In this document: in pieces, positions 36,495 to 46,449 of the stretch
Layout of the letters: every line of letters begins with the position of its first letter
Numbering within the stretch: the stretch's first letter is position 1
Assembly (NCBI RefSeq): GCF_024448335.1
Contig: NZ_JAMOHM010000002.1
Span: 397,875 to 461,874, forward strand
Direction: 5' to 3'
Source: Stutzerimonas frequens
GTDB lineage: Bacteria; Pseudomonadota; Gammaproteobacteria; Pseudomonadales; Pseudomonadaceae
DNA: 64,000 nucleotides
Notes under the pieces: generated by a model
Database searches by the model: none
What the model was told of the DNA's origin: nothing
The model's input: only the letters and a program-made list of their open reading frames with translations
Program-made: the position numbers and the translations under genes

Positions 36495-37553
36495 TCAGGC
36501 GTTACCGGCCTGCTTCAACCGTGCCGCCTGGGTGAAATCGAGCATTCGCTTGAGCGGCTTCACCGCCCGCGGAATCAGTGCCGGGTCGACAAAGATTTCG
36601 TTGCTTCCGGTACGCAGGCACTCCAGGGTGCGCTCAAGGGTATTCATCGCCATCCACGGGCAATGCGCACAGCTGCGACAGGTCGCGCCCTGCCCCGCCG
36701 TCGGCGCCTCGATGAAGGTCTTCTCCGGACACAGCTGCTGCATCTTGTAGAAGATCCCGCGGTCGGTTGCCACGATCAGGGTCTGCTGCGGCAGGGTCTG
36801 CGCGGCCTTGATCAGCTGGCTGGTGGAACCCACTGCGTCGGCCAGCTCGACAACCGCCTGCGGCGACTCCGGATGGACCAGAATTGCCGCATCCGGGTAC
36901 AGCGCCTTCATGTCGGCCAGCTGCTTGGCCTTGAATTCCTCATGCACGATGCAGGCGCCATCCCAGAGCAGGATATCCGCACCGGTTTCGCGCTGGACGT
37001 AATTGCCCAAATGCTTGTCTGGCGCCCAGATGATTTTCTCGCCGTTATCCATCAGGCTCTCGACGATCTCCAACGCGCAACTGGATGTCACCACCCAGTC
37101 GGCACGAGCTTTCACCGCTGCAGAGGTATTGGCATACACCACCACCGTACGGTCGGGATGCTGGTCGCAGAACGCGGAAAACTCTTCGACCGGGCAGCCC
37201 AGATCGAGCGAACAAGTCGCCTCGAGAGTGGGCATCAGCACGCGCTTTTCCGGGTTGAGGATCTTCGCCGTTTCACCCATGAACTTGACGCCGGCCACCA
37301 CGACCGTCTGCGCGGGGTGTTCATTGCCGAAACGTGCCATTTCCAGCGAATCGGAAACGCAACCGCCGGTCTCCTCGGCCAGCGCCTGGATCACCGGATC
37401 GGTGTAGTAATGCGCCACCAGCACCGCATTCTGGCGCTTCAACTCGGCAGCGATCTCGCTGCGCAACATAGCCTCCTGCTCAGGCGTAAGCGGCTGGGGT
37501 TGCTTGGCCGCCAGGTGTGCCTGCACAAGGATGCGTTCGGGTATCTGCGTCAT
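36495..37553 (-). CDS. nadA: Quinolinate synthase A
   Basis: A 352-residue enzyme starting [17 protein letters not shown] at ATG 37553; the upstream extension is non-coding. It condenses iminoaspartate and dihydroxyacetone phosphate to quinolinate for NAD. The [4Fe-4S] ligand Cys lie in [20 protein letters not shown] and the [10 protein letters not shown] segment. Other motifs are [18 protein letters not shown] and [16 protein letters not shown]. It is transcribed alone and shares a terminator with bepA. Confidence 0.96.
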   Translation of the reverse strand: MTQIPERILVQAHLAAKQPQPLTPEQEAMLRSEIAAELKRQNAVLVAHYYTDPVIQALAEETGGCVSDSLEMARFGNEHPAQTVVVAGVKFMGETAKILNPEKRVLMPTLEATCSLDLGCPVEEFSAFCDQHPDRTVVVYANTSAAVKARADWVVTSSCALEIVESLMDNGEKIIWAPDKHLGNYVQRETGADILLWDGACIVHEEFKAKQLADMKALYPDAAILVHPESPQAVVELADAVGSTSQLIKAAQTLPQQTLIVATDRGIFYKMQQLCPEKTFIEAPTAGQGATCRSCAHCPWMAMNTLERTLECLRTGSNEIFVDPALIPRAVKPLKRMLDFTQAARLKQAGNA

Positions 37554-37752
37554 GGTTGCGGGTCCTGCCAACACGGGATTGCACGAAGCGCCAGGTAGCA
37601 CGGCGGCATCGGTAACGTCGGGCTTGTCGATAAGACGGGAGGAGCAGGATTCGGGCGAGGCTCCTGCCATTCGACGGGGCAGGAATACTAGCCGATGCAT
37701 TGGCAAAAGGGAAAGCATCGGGCGCGGGGGTGGTTTTCGCAGCCGCAAACGA

Positions 37753-37779
37753 AAACCGCCGGCTGTGCGCCGGCGGTTT
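37753..37779 (-). terminator. Terminator of the CoA-transferase gene
   Basis: A perfect eleven-base stem AAACCGCCGGC / GCCGGCGGTTT with a five-base loop lies just past the stop at 37787; the minus strand runs into TTTTCG. Confidence 0.82.
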
Positions 37780-37786
37780 CTTTGGA

Positions 37787-39283
37787 TCACTCACCCTTGA
37801 GCATGTGACCGCGTTCTTCCAGGTTGATGTGCCACTGCATGGCCTCGCGCAGCAGGTGCGGGGTCTGGCCACCTTTCTGGCAGGCATCCTCGAAGTACTT
37901 GTTCAGCACATCGCGGTAGGACGGATGCACACAGTTGTCGATGATCACACGGGCACGCTCGCGCGGTGCCAGGCCACGCAGGTCGGCCAGGCCCTGCTCG
38001 GTCACCAGGATCTCGACGTCGTGTTCAGTGTGATCGACGTGAGCGACCATCGGTACGACGCTGGAAATGTTGCCGCCCTTGGCGATCGACTTGGTCACGA
38101 AGATGGCCAGGTGAGCGTTGCGCGCGAAGTCGCCCGAGCCACCGATACCATTCATCATCTTGGTGCCGCCCACATGGGTGGAGTTGACGTTACCGTAGAT
38201 GTCGAACTCGAGCGCAGTGTTGATGCCGATGATGCCGAGGCGGCGCACCAGTTCCGGATGGTTGGAGATTTCCTGCGGACGCAGCACCAGCTTGTCCTTG
38301 TACTTTTCCAGGTTACCGAACACGCGATCGTTGCAACGCTCGGAAAGCGTGATGGAGCAACCGGAAGCAAAGGTCATCTTGCCGGCGTCGATCAGCTCGA
38401 ACGTGCAGTCCTGCAGTACTTCGGAGTACATCACCAGGTCTTCGAACGGCGAGTCGATCAGACCGCACATAACGGCGTTGGCGATGTTGCCGATACCGAC
38501 CTGCATCGGGCCGAGATTTTTTGCCATGCGACCGGCAGCCACTTCGGTCTTGAAGAACTCGACCAGGTGATTGGCGATGGCCTGGGTTTCTTCGTCCGGC
38601 GGCGTGACGGTCGAGTAGGAGTCAGGTTGATTGGTGATCACGATTGCGGCGATCTTGGCCGGATCGACCGGGATGGCTGCGCTGCCGAGACGGTCATCGA
38701 CCTTGGTCAACGGGATCGGGCCACGGTTCGGACGCTCACCTGGGAAGTAAATATCGTGCAGGCCTTCCAGGTTCAGGTTGTGCGCCAGGTTCAGCTCGAT
38801 GATCACCTGATCAGCGAACATGGCCAGGTTGGCCGAGTTGCCCACGGAGGTGGTCGGCACGATGTGGCCCTGCTCGGTGATGCACAGCGCTTCGACGATG
38901 GTGACGTCGGGACGCTTGATCTGATGGTTGCGCATCTGCTCCACGGTGTGCGACAGGTGCTGGTCGATAAACATGACCTCACCTGCGTTGATCGCCTTGC
39001 GCAGCACCGGGTCGGCCTGGAACGGCATGCGGCGGGCCAGCAGGCCGGCAGAAGCCATCTTGCCATCGAGATCGTTACCCAGGCTGGCACCGGTCACCAG
39101 GCTGATCTGCAGCTTCTCGTCCTTGGCACGGTCAATCAACGCAAGAGGTACGGCCTTGGCTTCACCCGCACGGGTGAAGCCGCTCATGCCAACGGTCATG
39201 CCGTCGCGAATAAGGGAAGCAGCCTCGTGGGCACTCATGACCTTGTTCTGCAGAGAGGACAAGCGGATGCGATCAGAATACAT
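37787..39283 (-). CDS. Acetyl-CoA hydrolase/transferase family protein (succinyl-CoA:acetate CoA-transferase-like)
   Basis: A 498-residue cytoplasmic enzyme starting [15 protein letters not shown]. Class I CoA-transferase fold: [16 protein letters not shown] and [10 protein letters not shown] in the N-terminal domain, [10 protein letters not shown], then the candidate catalytic Glu in [15 protein letters not shown], and the C-terminal [20 protein letters not shown]. Sequence resembles AarC-type succinyl-CoA:acetate transferases and Pseudomonas proteins annotated as acetyl-CoA hydrolase. It would interconvert acetate and acetyl-CoA, possibly in an acetate circuit with the CrbS-like sensor, though the genes are 20 kb apart. 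Confidence 0.9.
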   Translation of the reverse strand: MYSDRIRLSSLQNKVMSAHEAASLIRDGMTVGMSGFTRAGEAKAVPLALIDRAKDEKLQISLVTGASLGNDLDGKMASAGLLARRMPFQADPVLRKAINAGEVMFIDQHLSHTVEQMRNHQIKRPDVTIVEALCITEQGHIVPTTSVGNSANLAMFADQVIIELNLAHNLNLEGLHDIYFPGERPNRGPIPLTKVDDRLGSAAIPVDPAKIAAIVITNQPDSYSTVTPPDEETQAIANHLVEFFKTEVAAGRMAKNLGPMQVGIGNIANAVMCGLIDSPFEDLVMYSEVLQDCTFELIDAGKMTFASGCSITLSERCNDRVFGNLEKYKDKLVLRPQEISNHPELVRRLGIIGINTALEFDIYGNVNSTHVGGTKMMNGIGGSGDFARNAHLAIFVTKSIAKGGNISSVVPMVAHVDHTEHDVEILVTEQGLADLRGLAPRERARVIIDNCVHPSYRDVLNKYFEDACQKGGQTPHLLREAMQWHINLEERGHMLKGE

Positions 39284-39427
39284 TTGAGCCTCGAACCAAC
39301 GGACAAATCAGGGGGGCCGCAGTCTATTACGTTTAAAAACGCTTGAGCCATCTACTAAGGTCGTAGAGAAAAACGCTGTTTATGGACAGATGTATGACTC
39401 AAGCGAAGCGGCAAAAAACTGCGGATA

Positions 39428-39462
39428 TAAAAAAGCCGGATGACCTACTGGCCTCCGGCTTC
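39428..39462 (-). terminator. Terminator of tRNA-Lys
   Basis: Minus strand: AAGCCGGA / TCCGGCTT stem with a 13-base loop, followed by a T tract, about 20 bases after the tRNA. Confidence 0.8.
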
Positions 39463-39483
39463 TCTGCTCCAAGGGGAGCGATA

Positions 39484-39559
39484 TGGTGGGTCGTGTAGGA
39501 TTCGAACCTACGACCAATTGGTTAAAAGCCAACTGCTCTACCAACTGAGCTAACGACCC
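39484..39559 (-). tRNA. tRNA-Lys (anticodon TTT)
   Basis: A 76-base cloverleaf on the minus strand with acceptor stem GGGTCGT/ACGACCC, discriminator A and encoded CCA. The anticodon loop CTTTTAA gives TTT; the T-arm has GGTTCGAATCC. In P. aeruginosa the tRNA-Lys at this locus is an integration site for genomic islands. Here the flanks are ordinary genes and I see no integrase or duplicated tRNA end. Confidence 0.97.
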
Positions 39560-39571
39560 GATGCGGTGCGC

Positions 39572-39599
39572 ATGATACTGATTTGATTGATGAAAACAA
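39572..39599 (-). promoter_or_regulatory. Probable promoter of tRNA-Lys
   Basis: Minus strand: -35-like TTGTTT (39599-39594), 16-base spacer, -10 TATCAT (39577-39572), then a GC-rich discriminator before the tRNA. Confidence 0.5.
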
Positions 39600-39666
39600 A
39601 CTTTTTTTTAAAAAAAACTTTCACCCGTAGCAGTAGCGTGAGCGACGCTCTATCGGAAACCCAGCT

Positions 39667-40341
39667 TCAGAAATAGCGCGTCGGATCTGTCAGCCCGGCC
39701 TCGGCAAAACCAGCCGACCGCAATCTGCAACTGTCGCACTTGCCGCAGGCGCGACCGTCTTCATCCGCCTGATAGCAGGAGACCGTCATCGCATAGTCGA
39801 CGCCCAGCCGGCTTCCCTCCTGGACGATCTGTGCCTTGCTGAGATTCTGCAGCGGCGCCTGAATGCGGAACCCCTGCCCTTCGACGCCGGCCTTGGTGGC
39901 CAGATTGGCCATCCGCTCGAAGGCGGAGACGAATTCCGGGCGGCAATCGGGGTAACCGGAATAGTCCACCGCATTGACGCCAATGAAGATGTCGCGAGCC
40001 TCCAGCACTTCGGCCCAGCCCAGCGCCAGCGACAGGAAGACGGTATTGCGCGCTGGTACGTAGGTCACGGGAATTCCCTCACCGGGCGCCTCCGGCACAT
40101 CGATGCTGGCGTCGGTCAATGCCGAGCCGCCTATGCCGTTAAGGTTCAGTCCGATGACCTTGTGCTCGACGACCCCCAGCTGCTTCGCGACCCGCTCGGC
40201 GGCCTGCAGCTCCGCCCGATGGCGCTGGCCGTAATCGAAACTCATGGTGTAGCAGGCATAGCCCTGGGCGCGCGCCATGGCCACGACGGTCGCCGAATCA
40301 AGCCCACCGGAGAGCAGGATGACTGCTTTCTTCTCGTTCAT
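39667..40341 (-). CDS. queC: 7-cyano-7-deazaguanine synthase QueC
   Basis: A 224-residue ATP-dependent enzyme converting 7-carboxy-7-deazaguanine to preQ0 for queuosine synthesis. The PP-loop is [15 protein letters not shown] near the N-terminus, and the C-terminal zinc site is [10 protein letters not shown]. It lies 40 bases after queE on the same strand, forming a queuosine pair; QueD and QueF are not in the window. Confidence 0.96.
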   Translation of the reverse strand: MNEKKAVILLSGGLDSATVVAMARAQGYACYTMSFDYGQRHRAELQAAERVAKQLGVVEHKVIGLNLNGIGGSALTDASIDVPEAPGEGIPVTYVPARNTVFLSLALGWAEVLEARDIFIGVNAVDYSGYPDCRPEFVSAFERMANLATKAGVEGQGFRIQAPLQNLSKAQIVQEGSRLGVDYAMTVSCYQADEDGRACGKCDSCRLRSAGFAEAGLTDPTRYF

Positions 40342-40381
40342 TTCCGCGTTTTACCTTCAAAACGATTGATGGGCGCCATGC

Positions 40382-41023
40382 TCAATGGCCAGGCGCATCG
40401 TTCCAGATGATCTTGTGCAACTGCAGCTGCAGTCGCACCGGCAGATTGTCCGCGACGATCCAGTCCGCCAGTGCGCGCACATCGACCTGACCATGGCTTG
40501 GCGAGAACAGGACCTCACCGGCCCGGCGCTCCAACCCGAACTCGATCAACTTCGATACGGCCCAATCGTAGTCCTCACGGGAACAGATGACGAATTTGAC
40601 CTGATCGTTACGGGTGAGGTGCGCGATGTTCTCGTAGCGGTTGCGTCCAACTTCCGCGGAGCCTGGCGTTTTCAGGTCAACCACTCGACTGACCCGCACA
40701 TCCACTGCGGAGATATCCAGTGCACCACTGGTTTCCAATGACACGTCATAACCGGCATCGCAAAGCCGCTGCAGCAGCGGCACGCAGTTGGGCTGAGCCA
40801 GCGGCTCGCCACCGGTTACGCAGACGTAACGTGGATTGTACGAGGCGACACGCTCGACGATTGCATCGAGGGTCATGAGCTCTCCGCCACTGAACGCATA
40901 GGCGGTATCGCAGTACTGACAGCGCAGGGGACAGCCGGTCAGGCGAACGAACACCGTGGGCAGGCCACTGGTGCGCGTCTCCCCCTGCAGCGAGTAGAAA
41001 ATCTCGGTAATTCGCAGGGTCAT
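40382..41023 (-). CDS. queE: 7-carboxy-7-deazaguanine synthase QueE (radical SAM)
   Basis: A 213-residue radical SAM enzyme from ATG 41023 (MTLRITEIFYSLQGETRTSG). The cluster motif is CPLRCQYC with the canonical Cys-x3-Cys-x2-Cys spacing, followed by VTGGEPL (SAM-binding GGE). It contracts 6-carboxytetrahydropterin to 7-carboxy-7-deazaguanine. It is co-directional with queC and lies downstream of the cpoB terminator. Confidence 0.95.
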   Translation of the reverse strand: MTLRITEIFYSLQGETRTSGLPTVFVRLTGCPLRCQYCDTAYAFSGGELMTLDAIVERVASYNPRYVCVTGGEPLAQPNCVPLLQRLCDAGYDVSLETSGALDISAVDVRVSRVVDLKTPGSAEVGRNRYENIAHLTRNDQVKFVICSREDYDWAVSKLIEFGLERRAGEVLFSPSHGQVDVRALADWIVADNLPVRLQLQLHKIIWNDAPGH

Positions 41024-41094
41024 ATCAGCCACGGGCGTGACGGCTAAACAGGCCATCCGCCTCCGTTGCGGGAAATAGGGGCGGCGATTCTAAC

Positions 41095-41122
41095 GAAAAA
41101 ACCCGCACTGTGGGCGGGTTTC
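41095..41122 (-). terminator. Terminator of the tol-pal-cpoB operon
   Basis: Minus strand: AACCCGC / GCGGGTT stem with a seven-base loop and a following T tract, just after cpoB and before queE. Confidence 0.85.
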
Positions 41123-41142
41123 GTTCGTTAACGCAGGCGAAT

Positions 41143-41955
41143 TCAGCGATTGAGCTGGCGCTGTGCCAACTGCGCCGCGGACGTATTCGGGTACTGCGCG
41201 ATGACCTGGCGCAAGATCCCCTGGGCCTTGTCGCGATTGCCCATGCGGATCTCGACATCGGCCAGCTTGTAAAGCGAGTCCGGCACCTTGCTGTGCTGCG
41301 GATAAGCCTGACTGACGCGGGCAAAAGCCTGGCCCGCACCCTGCAGATCGCCCTTGGCCAGATTGACTTCACCCAGCCAATACTGCGCGTTGCCAGCGTA
41401 CTGACTCTCCGGATACTTGCGCAGGAATGCAGCAAAGGCCAGGCTGGCCTTGTCGAAATCCTTTGCCTTGATCAGGTCGAATGCGGCGTCGTAATAGAGC
41501 TTCTCTTGCGCCGGGTCACCCGAAGCGCCCTGCGACTGCCCGGACGAGGCAGTGGATGCACCGGCACCGCCCGCAGCCGACGGTTCGCGCGATGGCGCCG
41601 ACTGATTACTGGACGCCGCCGGCCCGCTGGACAGGCGCCGATCAAGATCCTGATAGCGTTCCAGCCCCTCTTGTTGCAGGCGCTGGATCTGATTCTGTTG
41701 TTCCTCGAGCATGCCGCGCAATTGCGCGATCTCTTCCTGCATCTGCTGCAGCTGCATGAAGAGCATGCCCTGCGCCGAAGATGGAGCAGCAGCTCCACCT
41801 CCGGCATAGGCACCGTCACCACTCGGCGCGGCCGTGGAATAACCGGAGCCACCACTGGCGGCACCCTGTTCGTAATCCACAACCGGCACTTGAGCCACCG
41901 CCATCAGCGGCAAGCCGAGCACTGTAAAAGTCAGAGCGTGGCGGTACTTGCGCAT
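41143..41955 (-). CDS. cpoB: Cell division coordinator CpoB (YbgF)
   Basis: A 270-residue periplasmic protein. A Sec signal (LTFVLGLPLMAVAQ) precedes a Gly/Ser/Ala-rich linker, a coiled coil (LFMQLQQMQEEIAQLRGMLE onward, about residues 60-100) for trimerisation, a second low-complexity linker, and TPR repeats from about 145 (EKLYYDAAFDLIKAKDFDKA, YAGNAQYWLGEVNLAKGD). CpoB links Tol-Pal to PBP1B during septal wall synthesis. Its place after pal is standard. Confidence 0.94.
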   Translation of the reverse strand: MRKYRHALTFTVLGLPLMAVAQVPVVDYEQGAASGGSGYSTAAPSGDGAYAGGGAAAPSSAQGMLFMQLQQMQEEIAQLRGMLEEQQNQIQRLQQEGLERYQDLDRRLSSGPAASSNQSAPSREPSAAGGAGASTASSGQSQGASGDPAQEKLYYDAAFDLIKAKDFDKASLAFAAFLRKYPESQYAGNAQYWLGEVNLAKGDLQGAGQAFARVSQAYPQHSKVPDSLYKLADVEIRMGNRDKAQGILRQVIAQYPNTSAAQLAQRQLNR

Positions 41956-41961
41956 GACGAA

Positions 41962-42465
41962 TTACTTACGCAGTTCGACGCGACGGTTCTGAGCCCAGGA
42001 CTGCTCGTCGTTGCCCATGGCAACCGGACGCTCTTCGCCGTAGGAAACCAGTTCCAGCTGAGCCGGGGAAACGCCCTGCAGAACCAGGTAGCGCTGAACG
42101 GCCTTGGAACGACGCTCGCCCAGAGCCATGTTGTACTCACGGGTACCACGCTCGTCGGTGTGGCCTTCCAGAACGACGCGAGCGCCGTTGCCTTTCAGGT
42201 CCTTGGCGTGAACGTCCAGAGCGCGCATGGCTTCCGGCTTCAGGTCGGAGCTGTCGTACTCGAAGTAGAAGGTGGTGATGGCGCGCAGAGCGGCTTCTTC
42301 GCTCATGCTGCCGTCAACGGCACCGGAGTCAGCGCCGTAACCGGCATTCGGATCGATCGCGCCCGAACCTTCGCCAGAATCGTCGCCGCCCTTGGAGGAA
42401 CAACCGACAGCAACAGCCATGGCCAGAGCCAGAGCGGTGAACTTACCGAATTTCAGCATTTCCAT
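41962..42465 (-). CDS. pal: Peptidoglycan-associated lipoprotein Pal (OprL)
   Basis: A 167-residue lipoprotein from ATG 42465 ([18 protein letters not shown]). The lipobox ends AVAVGC, then a Gly/Asp-rich linker and an OmpA-like domain with [40 protein letters not shown] and [11 protein letters not shown] that binds diaminopimelate in peptidoglycan. It anchors the outer membrane and partners TolB. Nearly identical in pattern to P. aeruginosa OprL. Confidence 0.97.
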   Translation of the reverse strand: MEMLKFGKFTALALAMAVAVGCSSKGGDDSGEGSGAIDPNAGYGADSGAVDGSMSEEAALRAITTFYFEYDSSDLKPEAMRALDVHAKDLKGNGARVVLEGHTDERGTREYNMALGERRSKAVQRYLVLQGVSPAQLELVSYGEERPVAMGNDEQSWAQNRRVELRK

Positions 42466-42511
42466 TTGTAACAACCCCAGGTGTGTTTTGGTTAAAAGCG
42501 TTGATACCGCA

Positions 42512-43813
42512 TCAGTTCAGGTAAGGGGACCAGGACGGCTCACGGACTTCGCCCTGAGCAGTAGGAAGCGGGAGCCTAACGCGTCCATTGATGGACACGA
42601 GCATCAAGACTCCCCGGCCCTGCTGGCGGGTGGCGTAGATTAGCATGGTGCCATTAGGCGCAACAGTGGGCGACTCATCCAGACTGGTGTCCGAGAGTAT
42701 GCGCAGATTGCCGCGCTGCAGGTCCTGCGCAGCGACCTTGAAATTGGTGTAACCGTCCTGGCGATGGATCATGACCAGCGTTTTCTCGTCAGCCGACAAT
42801 TTCGGATTGGCGTTGTAGTTGCCAACAAACGTCACGCGCTCGGCCGAATTGCTACCCAACCGTTGCTTGTAGACCTGCGGCTTTCCGGCGCGATCGGACG
42901 TGAAGTAAATGGTCTGACCGTCAGCTCCCCAGAACGGTTCGGTGTCGATCGCATAATGATTGGTCAGGCGCTGCAGTTGGCGGGAGCCCAGATCCATCAC
43001 ATAAACTTCGGGATTGCCGTCTTTCGAGAGCACGAACGCCAGACGGTTGCCGTCCGGAGAGAACGCCGGCGCGCCATTCAGGCCTTCGAAGTTGGTGATC
43101 TGCTCGCGCCGACCGGTATCGATGTGCTGCACGAAAATACGCGGGCGCTTCTGCTCGAAGGACACATAAGCGATACGACGACCGTCCGGGGAATAACGCG
43201 GCGAAAGAATCGGCTCGCGCGATTGCAGCAGCGTCACCGCTCGCGCGCCGTCGTAGTCGGAGCGCTGCAAGGTATAGCGAGTGTTCGCCCCACCCAGCCT
43301 CTCGACCGTCACATACAACAGACGAGTGGAAAATGCGCCCTTGATGCCGGTCAGCTTCTCGAAGGCCTGATCCGCAGCGTGATGCGCCATGTCGCGCAGC
43401 TGGTCGGTGGCACCACCAACCGTCCCGCTCATGACCTGCTGCTCGGTGGCTACGTTGAACACTTCGTAGCGAACCTGCAAACGTCCACCCGCCGGCTCGA
43501 TGTTGCCGACCATCACGTATTGCGCCCCAAGCGCTTTCCAGTCGCGATAGATGATCTCGCTACCGCGACTCGGCATGCTGATCATGTTCTGCCGCGGTAT
43601 CGGCTGGAAGGTGCCGGAATTACGCAGGTCGTTGCCGATGATCTCAGCCATGTCTTCCGGCAAGACGGTTCCACCTTGCCAGCCGAACGGAACCACGGCG
43701 ATCGGAATCGCCCGATCGGCACCACTGGTCACGACGATGTTTTTCTCCTGCGCCACTGCCATGCCTGCCAGGCAGCACAACAGGACAAGTAGACCTCGTA
43801 GGGAGTTGATCAC
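42512..43813 (-). CDS. tolB: Tol-Pal system protein TolB
   Basis: A 433-residue periplasmic protein with GTG start overlapping the tolA stop (GTGA). Sec signal [16 protein letters not shown]-terminal TolB domain ([13 protein letters not shown]), and a six-bladed beta-propeller made of repeats such as [33 protein letters not shown] and [16 protein letters not shown]. It binds Pal and TolA and relays force across the periplasm. Confidence 0.96.
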   Translation of the reverse strand: MINSLRGLLVLLCCLAGMAVAQEKNIVVTSGADRAIPIAVVPFGWQGGTVLPEDMAEIIGNDLRNSGTFQPIPRQNMISMPSRGSEIIYRDWKALGAQYVMVGNIEPAGGRLQVRYEVFNVATEQQVMSGTVGGATDQLRDMAHHAADQAFEKLTGIKGAFSTRLLYVTVERLGGANTRYTLQRSDYDGARAVTLLQSREPILSPRYSPDGRRIAYVSFEQKRPRIFVQHIDTGRREQITNFEGLNGAPAFSPDGNRLAFVLSKDGNPEVYVMDLGSRQLQRLTNHYAIDTEPFWGADGQTIYFTSDRAGKPQVYKQRLGSNSAERVTFVGNYNANPKLSADEKTLVMIHRQDGYTNFKVAAQDLQRGNLRILSDTSLDESPTVAPNGTMLIYATRQQGRGVLMLVSINGRVRLPLPTAQGEVREPSWSPYLN

Positions 43814-44808
43814 AACGCAAGATCCTCAGGCGTGAATGTCATTTTGAATGATCGGTAGGGTTGGAATTCCTGCGGGCTGAGCCCTTGCATCTCAGTCAAC
43901 CTGCCGATGTTCTTCACCGCGGCGACCGCGGAGTTGTCAAACGGCACGTCCCCGCTCGAGCGCGAAACACTGACGTTAGTGATGGTGCCATCGGGCAGCA
44001 TGTTGACCTGCAGCTGAACAGTCATGTTGTTGCGTGCCGACGGCGGACGGGTCCAACCTTCGGCTGCGCGCAACCGAATCAGGTCATCGAAGTTGCCTGC
44101 GACCTGATCGCCTTGCGTATCGGCCAATGCCTGCTGGCGCTCGGTAGTATCCGACAGCAGCTCGGCAAGCGCCTGCGCCTTCTTGTCTTCTGCAGCCTTG
44201 CGCGCCGCCTCGGCCGCAGCCTGTTTCTTCGCCTCTTCCGCGGCTTTTTTCTTGGCCGCCTCGGCTGCTGCCTTTTTCTTGGCCTCTTCCGCAGCCTTCT
44301 TCTTCGCTTCTTCGGCAGCCTTTCTCTTCGCCTCTTCAGCGGCTTTTTTCTTGGAGGCCTCCTCGGCAGCCTTTTTCTTGGCAATCTCGACCTGCTTTTG
44401 CTGCTCGGCTTTCTTGGCCGCTTCGGCCTTCTTCGCCGCAGCCACCTTTTCGGCCGCTGCTTTCGCCGCCTGGGCCTTTCGAGCCTCCTCGGCCTTCTTT
44501 TGTTCCGCAGCGCGAGCGGCCGCCTGCTTTTCCTGCTCGACCTTGCGCTGCTCCATCTGCTCGGCTTCGTACTGTTTGGCAGCCGTCTTCTTCGCCTCGC
44601 CGGCAATCTTCTGGTTGGTCTGCGTGGTCGCCTGGCTCTGGGACTTCAGCTGATAAAGCGTTGCCTGCACGATCGGCTTGGATGGCGGCAGCTCGGGCGT
44701 CATGGAAAAGCTGACGAACAGCATGCCGAAGATGATGACATGCAGGCCGACCGCAAGCACGGTCGGCCAGAAATAGCGCTGCGAGGACGAAGAGTCGCGC
44801 TGCTGCAT
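43810..44808 (-). CDS. tolA: Tol-Pal system protein TolA
   Basis: A 332-residue protein whose ATG overlaps the tolR stop. One membrane helix near residues 12-33 ([20 protein letters not shown]) is followed by a long Ala/Lys/Glu helical rod with about ten repeats of the KKKAAEEA type (residues 65-220) and a globular C-terminal domain ([20 protein letters not shown]) that contacts TolB. It spans the periplasm and drives outer-membrane constriction. Repeat number is the part most likely to vary between strains. Confidence 0.95.
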   Translation of the reverse strand: MQQRDSSSSQRYFWPTVLAVGLHVIIFGMLFVSFSMTPELPPSKPIVQATLYQLKSQSQATTQTNQKIAGEAKKTAAKQYEAEQMEQRKVEQEKQAAARAAEQKKAEEARKAQAAKAAAEKVAAAKKAEAAKKAEQQKQVEIAKKKAAEEASKKKAAEEAKRKAAEEAKKKAAEEAKKKAAAEAAKKKAAEEAKKQAAAEAARKAAEDKKAQALAELLSDTTERQQALADTQGDQVAGNFDDLIRLRAAEGWTRPPSARNNMTVQLQVNMLPDGTITNVSVSRSSGDVPFDNSAVAAVKNIGRLTEMQGLSPQEFQPYRSFKMTFTPEDLAL

Positions 44809-45248
44809 CAAGGTGCCTCGGTGATCAGGCCGACGTTACCCACGCCGGCCTCCTGCAAACCACCCATGGCAGCCATCACCGCACCGTAATCGACGGCGCG
44901 GTCTCCACGAATGAACACCTGGGTATCCGGACGCTGACGCATGATCGCCACGACCGCGCGAGTCATGTCTTCCAGCGCAACCGCTTCGTTACCCTTGCTC
45001 TCGGTATCGACTTCGCTGCCGACGTTCCAGTAATAGGTCTTGTCGGCCTTGATGGAGATGGTCAGCACCTGCTTGTCGTTGTCCTGCGGCAAGGCCTCGC
45101 TGCTGACCTTGGGCAGATCGACCTTGACGCCCTGATTGAGCATTGGCGCCGTCACCATGAAGATGACCAGCAGCACCAGCATCACGTCGATGTAGGGCAC
45201 CACGTTCATTTCGGCGACGGGCTTGCGTCTGTTGCGGATTCTGGCCAT
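44808..45248 (-). CDS. tolR: Tol-Pal system protein TolR
   Basis: A 146-residue protein of the ExbD/TolR family. One N-terminal membrane helix contains the proton-path Asp in VVPYIDVMLVLLVIFMVTAP. The periplasmic domain includes the DKTYYWNVG and VFIRGDRAVDYGAVMAAMG segments. With TolQ it forms the proton-driven motor for TolA. It is 11 bases after tolQ and overlaps tolA. Confidence 0.96.
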   Translation of the reverse strand: MARIRNRRKPVAEMNVVPYIDVMLVLLVIFMVTAPMLNQGVKVDLPKVSSEALPQDNDKQVLTISIKADKTYYWNVGSEVDTESKGNEAVALEDMTRAVVAIMRQRPDTQVFIRGDRAVDYGAVMAAMGGLQEAGVGNVGLITEAP

Positions 45249-45259
45249 GGCCGTGGGCC

Positions 45260-45952
45260 TCAGTCTTCGGTGGTGTGAACTTTGCGATGCAGGATGGCCT
45301 GGAACTCATCGGCGAAGGTGTAGTAACGACCGATGAGCATCTCGCCACGAGCCGAGAAGCGGTTGTAGGCAATGACCGCCGGAATCGCAGCGAACAGACC
45401 GATTGCCGTGGCGATCAGGGCTTCGGCGATACCGGGCGCGACAGTGGCCAGCGTCGCCTGCTGCACCTGAGCCAAACCACGGAAGGAATTCATGATGCCC
45501 CAGACGGTACCGAACAGACCGATGTAGGGGCTGGTGGAGCCGACAGTGGCAAGGAACGGCAGGCTCTGTTCGAGTTTTTCCTCTTCGCGGGAAATGGCGA
45601 CACGCATGGCGCGGTTGACACCATCCATCACGGCATCCGGGTCTACGCCCTGCTGCTGGCGCAGGCGCGAGAACTCCTTGAAACCGGCACGAAAGATCTG
45701 CTCGACACCCGAATCGGGGTCGGGATTGCTGCCAGCCTGGCGATACAGCTTGGACAGGTCGATGCCCGACCAAAAGCGCTCTTCGAAGGCGTCCAGCGAT
45801 CGCTTCGCAGCGCGCAGCATGTTGCCGCGCTGGAAAATCAGGATCCATGAGGTCACCGAAGCGGCCACCAGGATCAGCATGACCAGCTGGACCACGAAGC
45901 TGGCATTGCTGATCAGGCTCCACATGGACATATGATCGACGTTGGCTTCCAC
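45260..45952 (-). CDS. tolQ: Tol-Pal system protein TolQ
   Basis: A 230-residue MotA/TolQ/ExbB protein with GTG start preceded by AGGAG nine bases upstream. Three membrane helices: SFVVQLVMLILVAASVTSW, then the conserved LPFLATVGSTSPYIGLFGTV and TLATVAPGIAEALIATAIGL stretches that hold the polar ion-path residues. It begins the TolQRAB-Pal-CpoB run just after ybgC. Confidence 0.97.
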   Translation of the reverse strand: MEANVDHMSMWSLISNASFVVQLVMLILVAASVTSWILIFQRGNMLRAAKRSLDAFEERFWSGIDLSKLYRQAGSNPDPDSGVEQIFRAGFKEFSRLRQQQGVDPDAVMDGVNRAMRVAISREEEKLEQSLPFLATVGSTSPYIGLFGTVWGIMNSFRGLAQVQQATLATVAPGIAEALIATAIGLFAAIPAVIAYNRFSARGEMLIGRYYTFADEFQAILHRKVHTTED

Positions 45953-45954
45953 GC

Positions 45955-46398
45955 TTACTCTCCTGCAGGGGATAGACCCGAGCCGGCGAAGGCAGCACGA
46001 AGCGCTTCGGGGATGGCTCGGGGTTTCAAACTTTCGGCACGTACACAGGCCACCAGGACCTGCCCTTCACACAGCAGAACATCATCGACCGCACGCCGGA
46101 CCTGCTGACGGAAACGCAGGCTGGCACGGTTAAGCTCGACCACCTCGGCGCTCACCAGCAGCTCGTCATCCAGGCGCGCCGGCGCTCGATAACGCGCCTC
46201 GACAGAATGCACGACGAACAGCAAGTCCTCACCGACAAGCTGCGACTGGGCGAATCCCAGGCTGCGCAACCGCTCGGTACGAGCTCGCTCCATGAATTTG
46301 AGGTAGTTGACGTAATAGACGATACCGCCCGCATCGGTGTCCTCGTAATAGACTCGACAGCGGTGGGTGAAGATTTCAGCTCCGGCTTGCGCGCGCAT
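45955..46398 (-). CDS. ybgC: Tol-Pal associated acyl-CoA thioesterase YbgC
   Basis: A 147-residue hot-dog fold thioesterase from ATG 46398 ([20 protein letters not shown]). The family signature [22 protein letters not shown] contains the catalytic Asp. It hydrolyses short or medium acyl-CoA esters near the membrane; its link to Tol-Pal is by operon position. It starts the operon and lies 51 bases after ruvB. Confidence 0.94.
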   Translation of the reverse strand: MRAQAGAEIFTHRCRVYYEDTDAGGIVYYVNYLKFMERARTERLRSLGFAQSQLVGEDLLFVVHSVEARYRAPARLDDELLVSAEVVELNRASLRFRQQVRRAVDDVLLCEGQVLVACVRAESLKPRAIPEALRAAFAGSGLSPAGE

Positions 46399-46449
46399 AC
46401 TAGTGCTCGGCCCTGTAAATGCCAATCGGGTAACAGAACAATATTTTCT

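Noticed and set aside
37700..39346. 548-residue open frame opposite the CoA-transferase gene
   Set aside because: Shadow frame; the minus-strand protein is a full-length conserved enzyme with its own terminator.
44150..44620. Repetitive DNA that might be a tandem-repeat locus
   Set aside because: The repeats encode the expected TolA helical rod and need no separate element.
44183..44653. Ala/Phe/Ser-rich frame looking like a membrane protein, opposite tolA
   Set aside because: It is the antisense reading of the Lys/Ala/Glu repeats of TolA, which produces hydrophobic-looking codons by chance.
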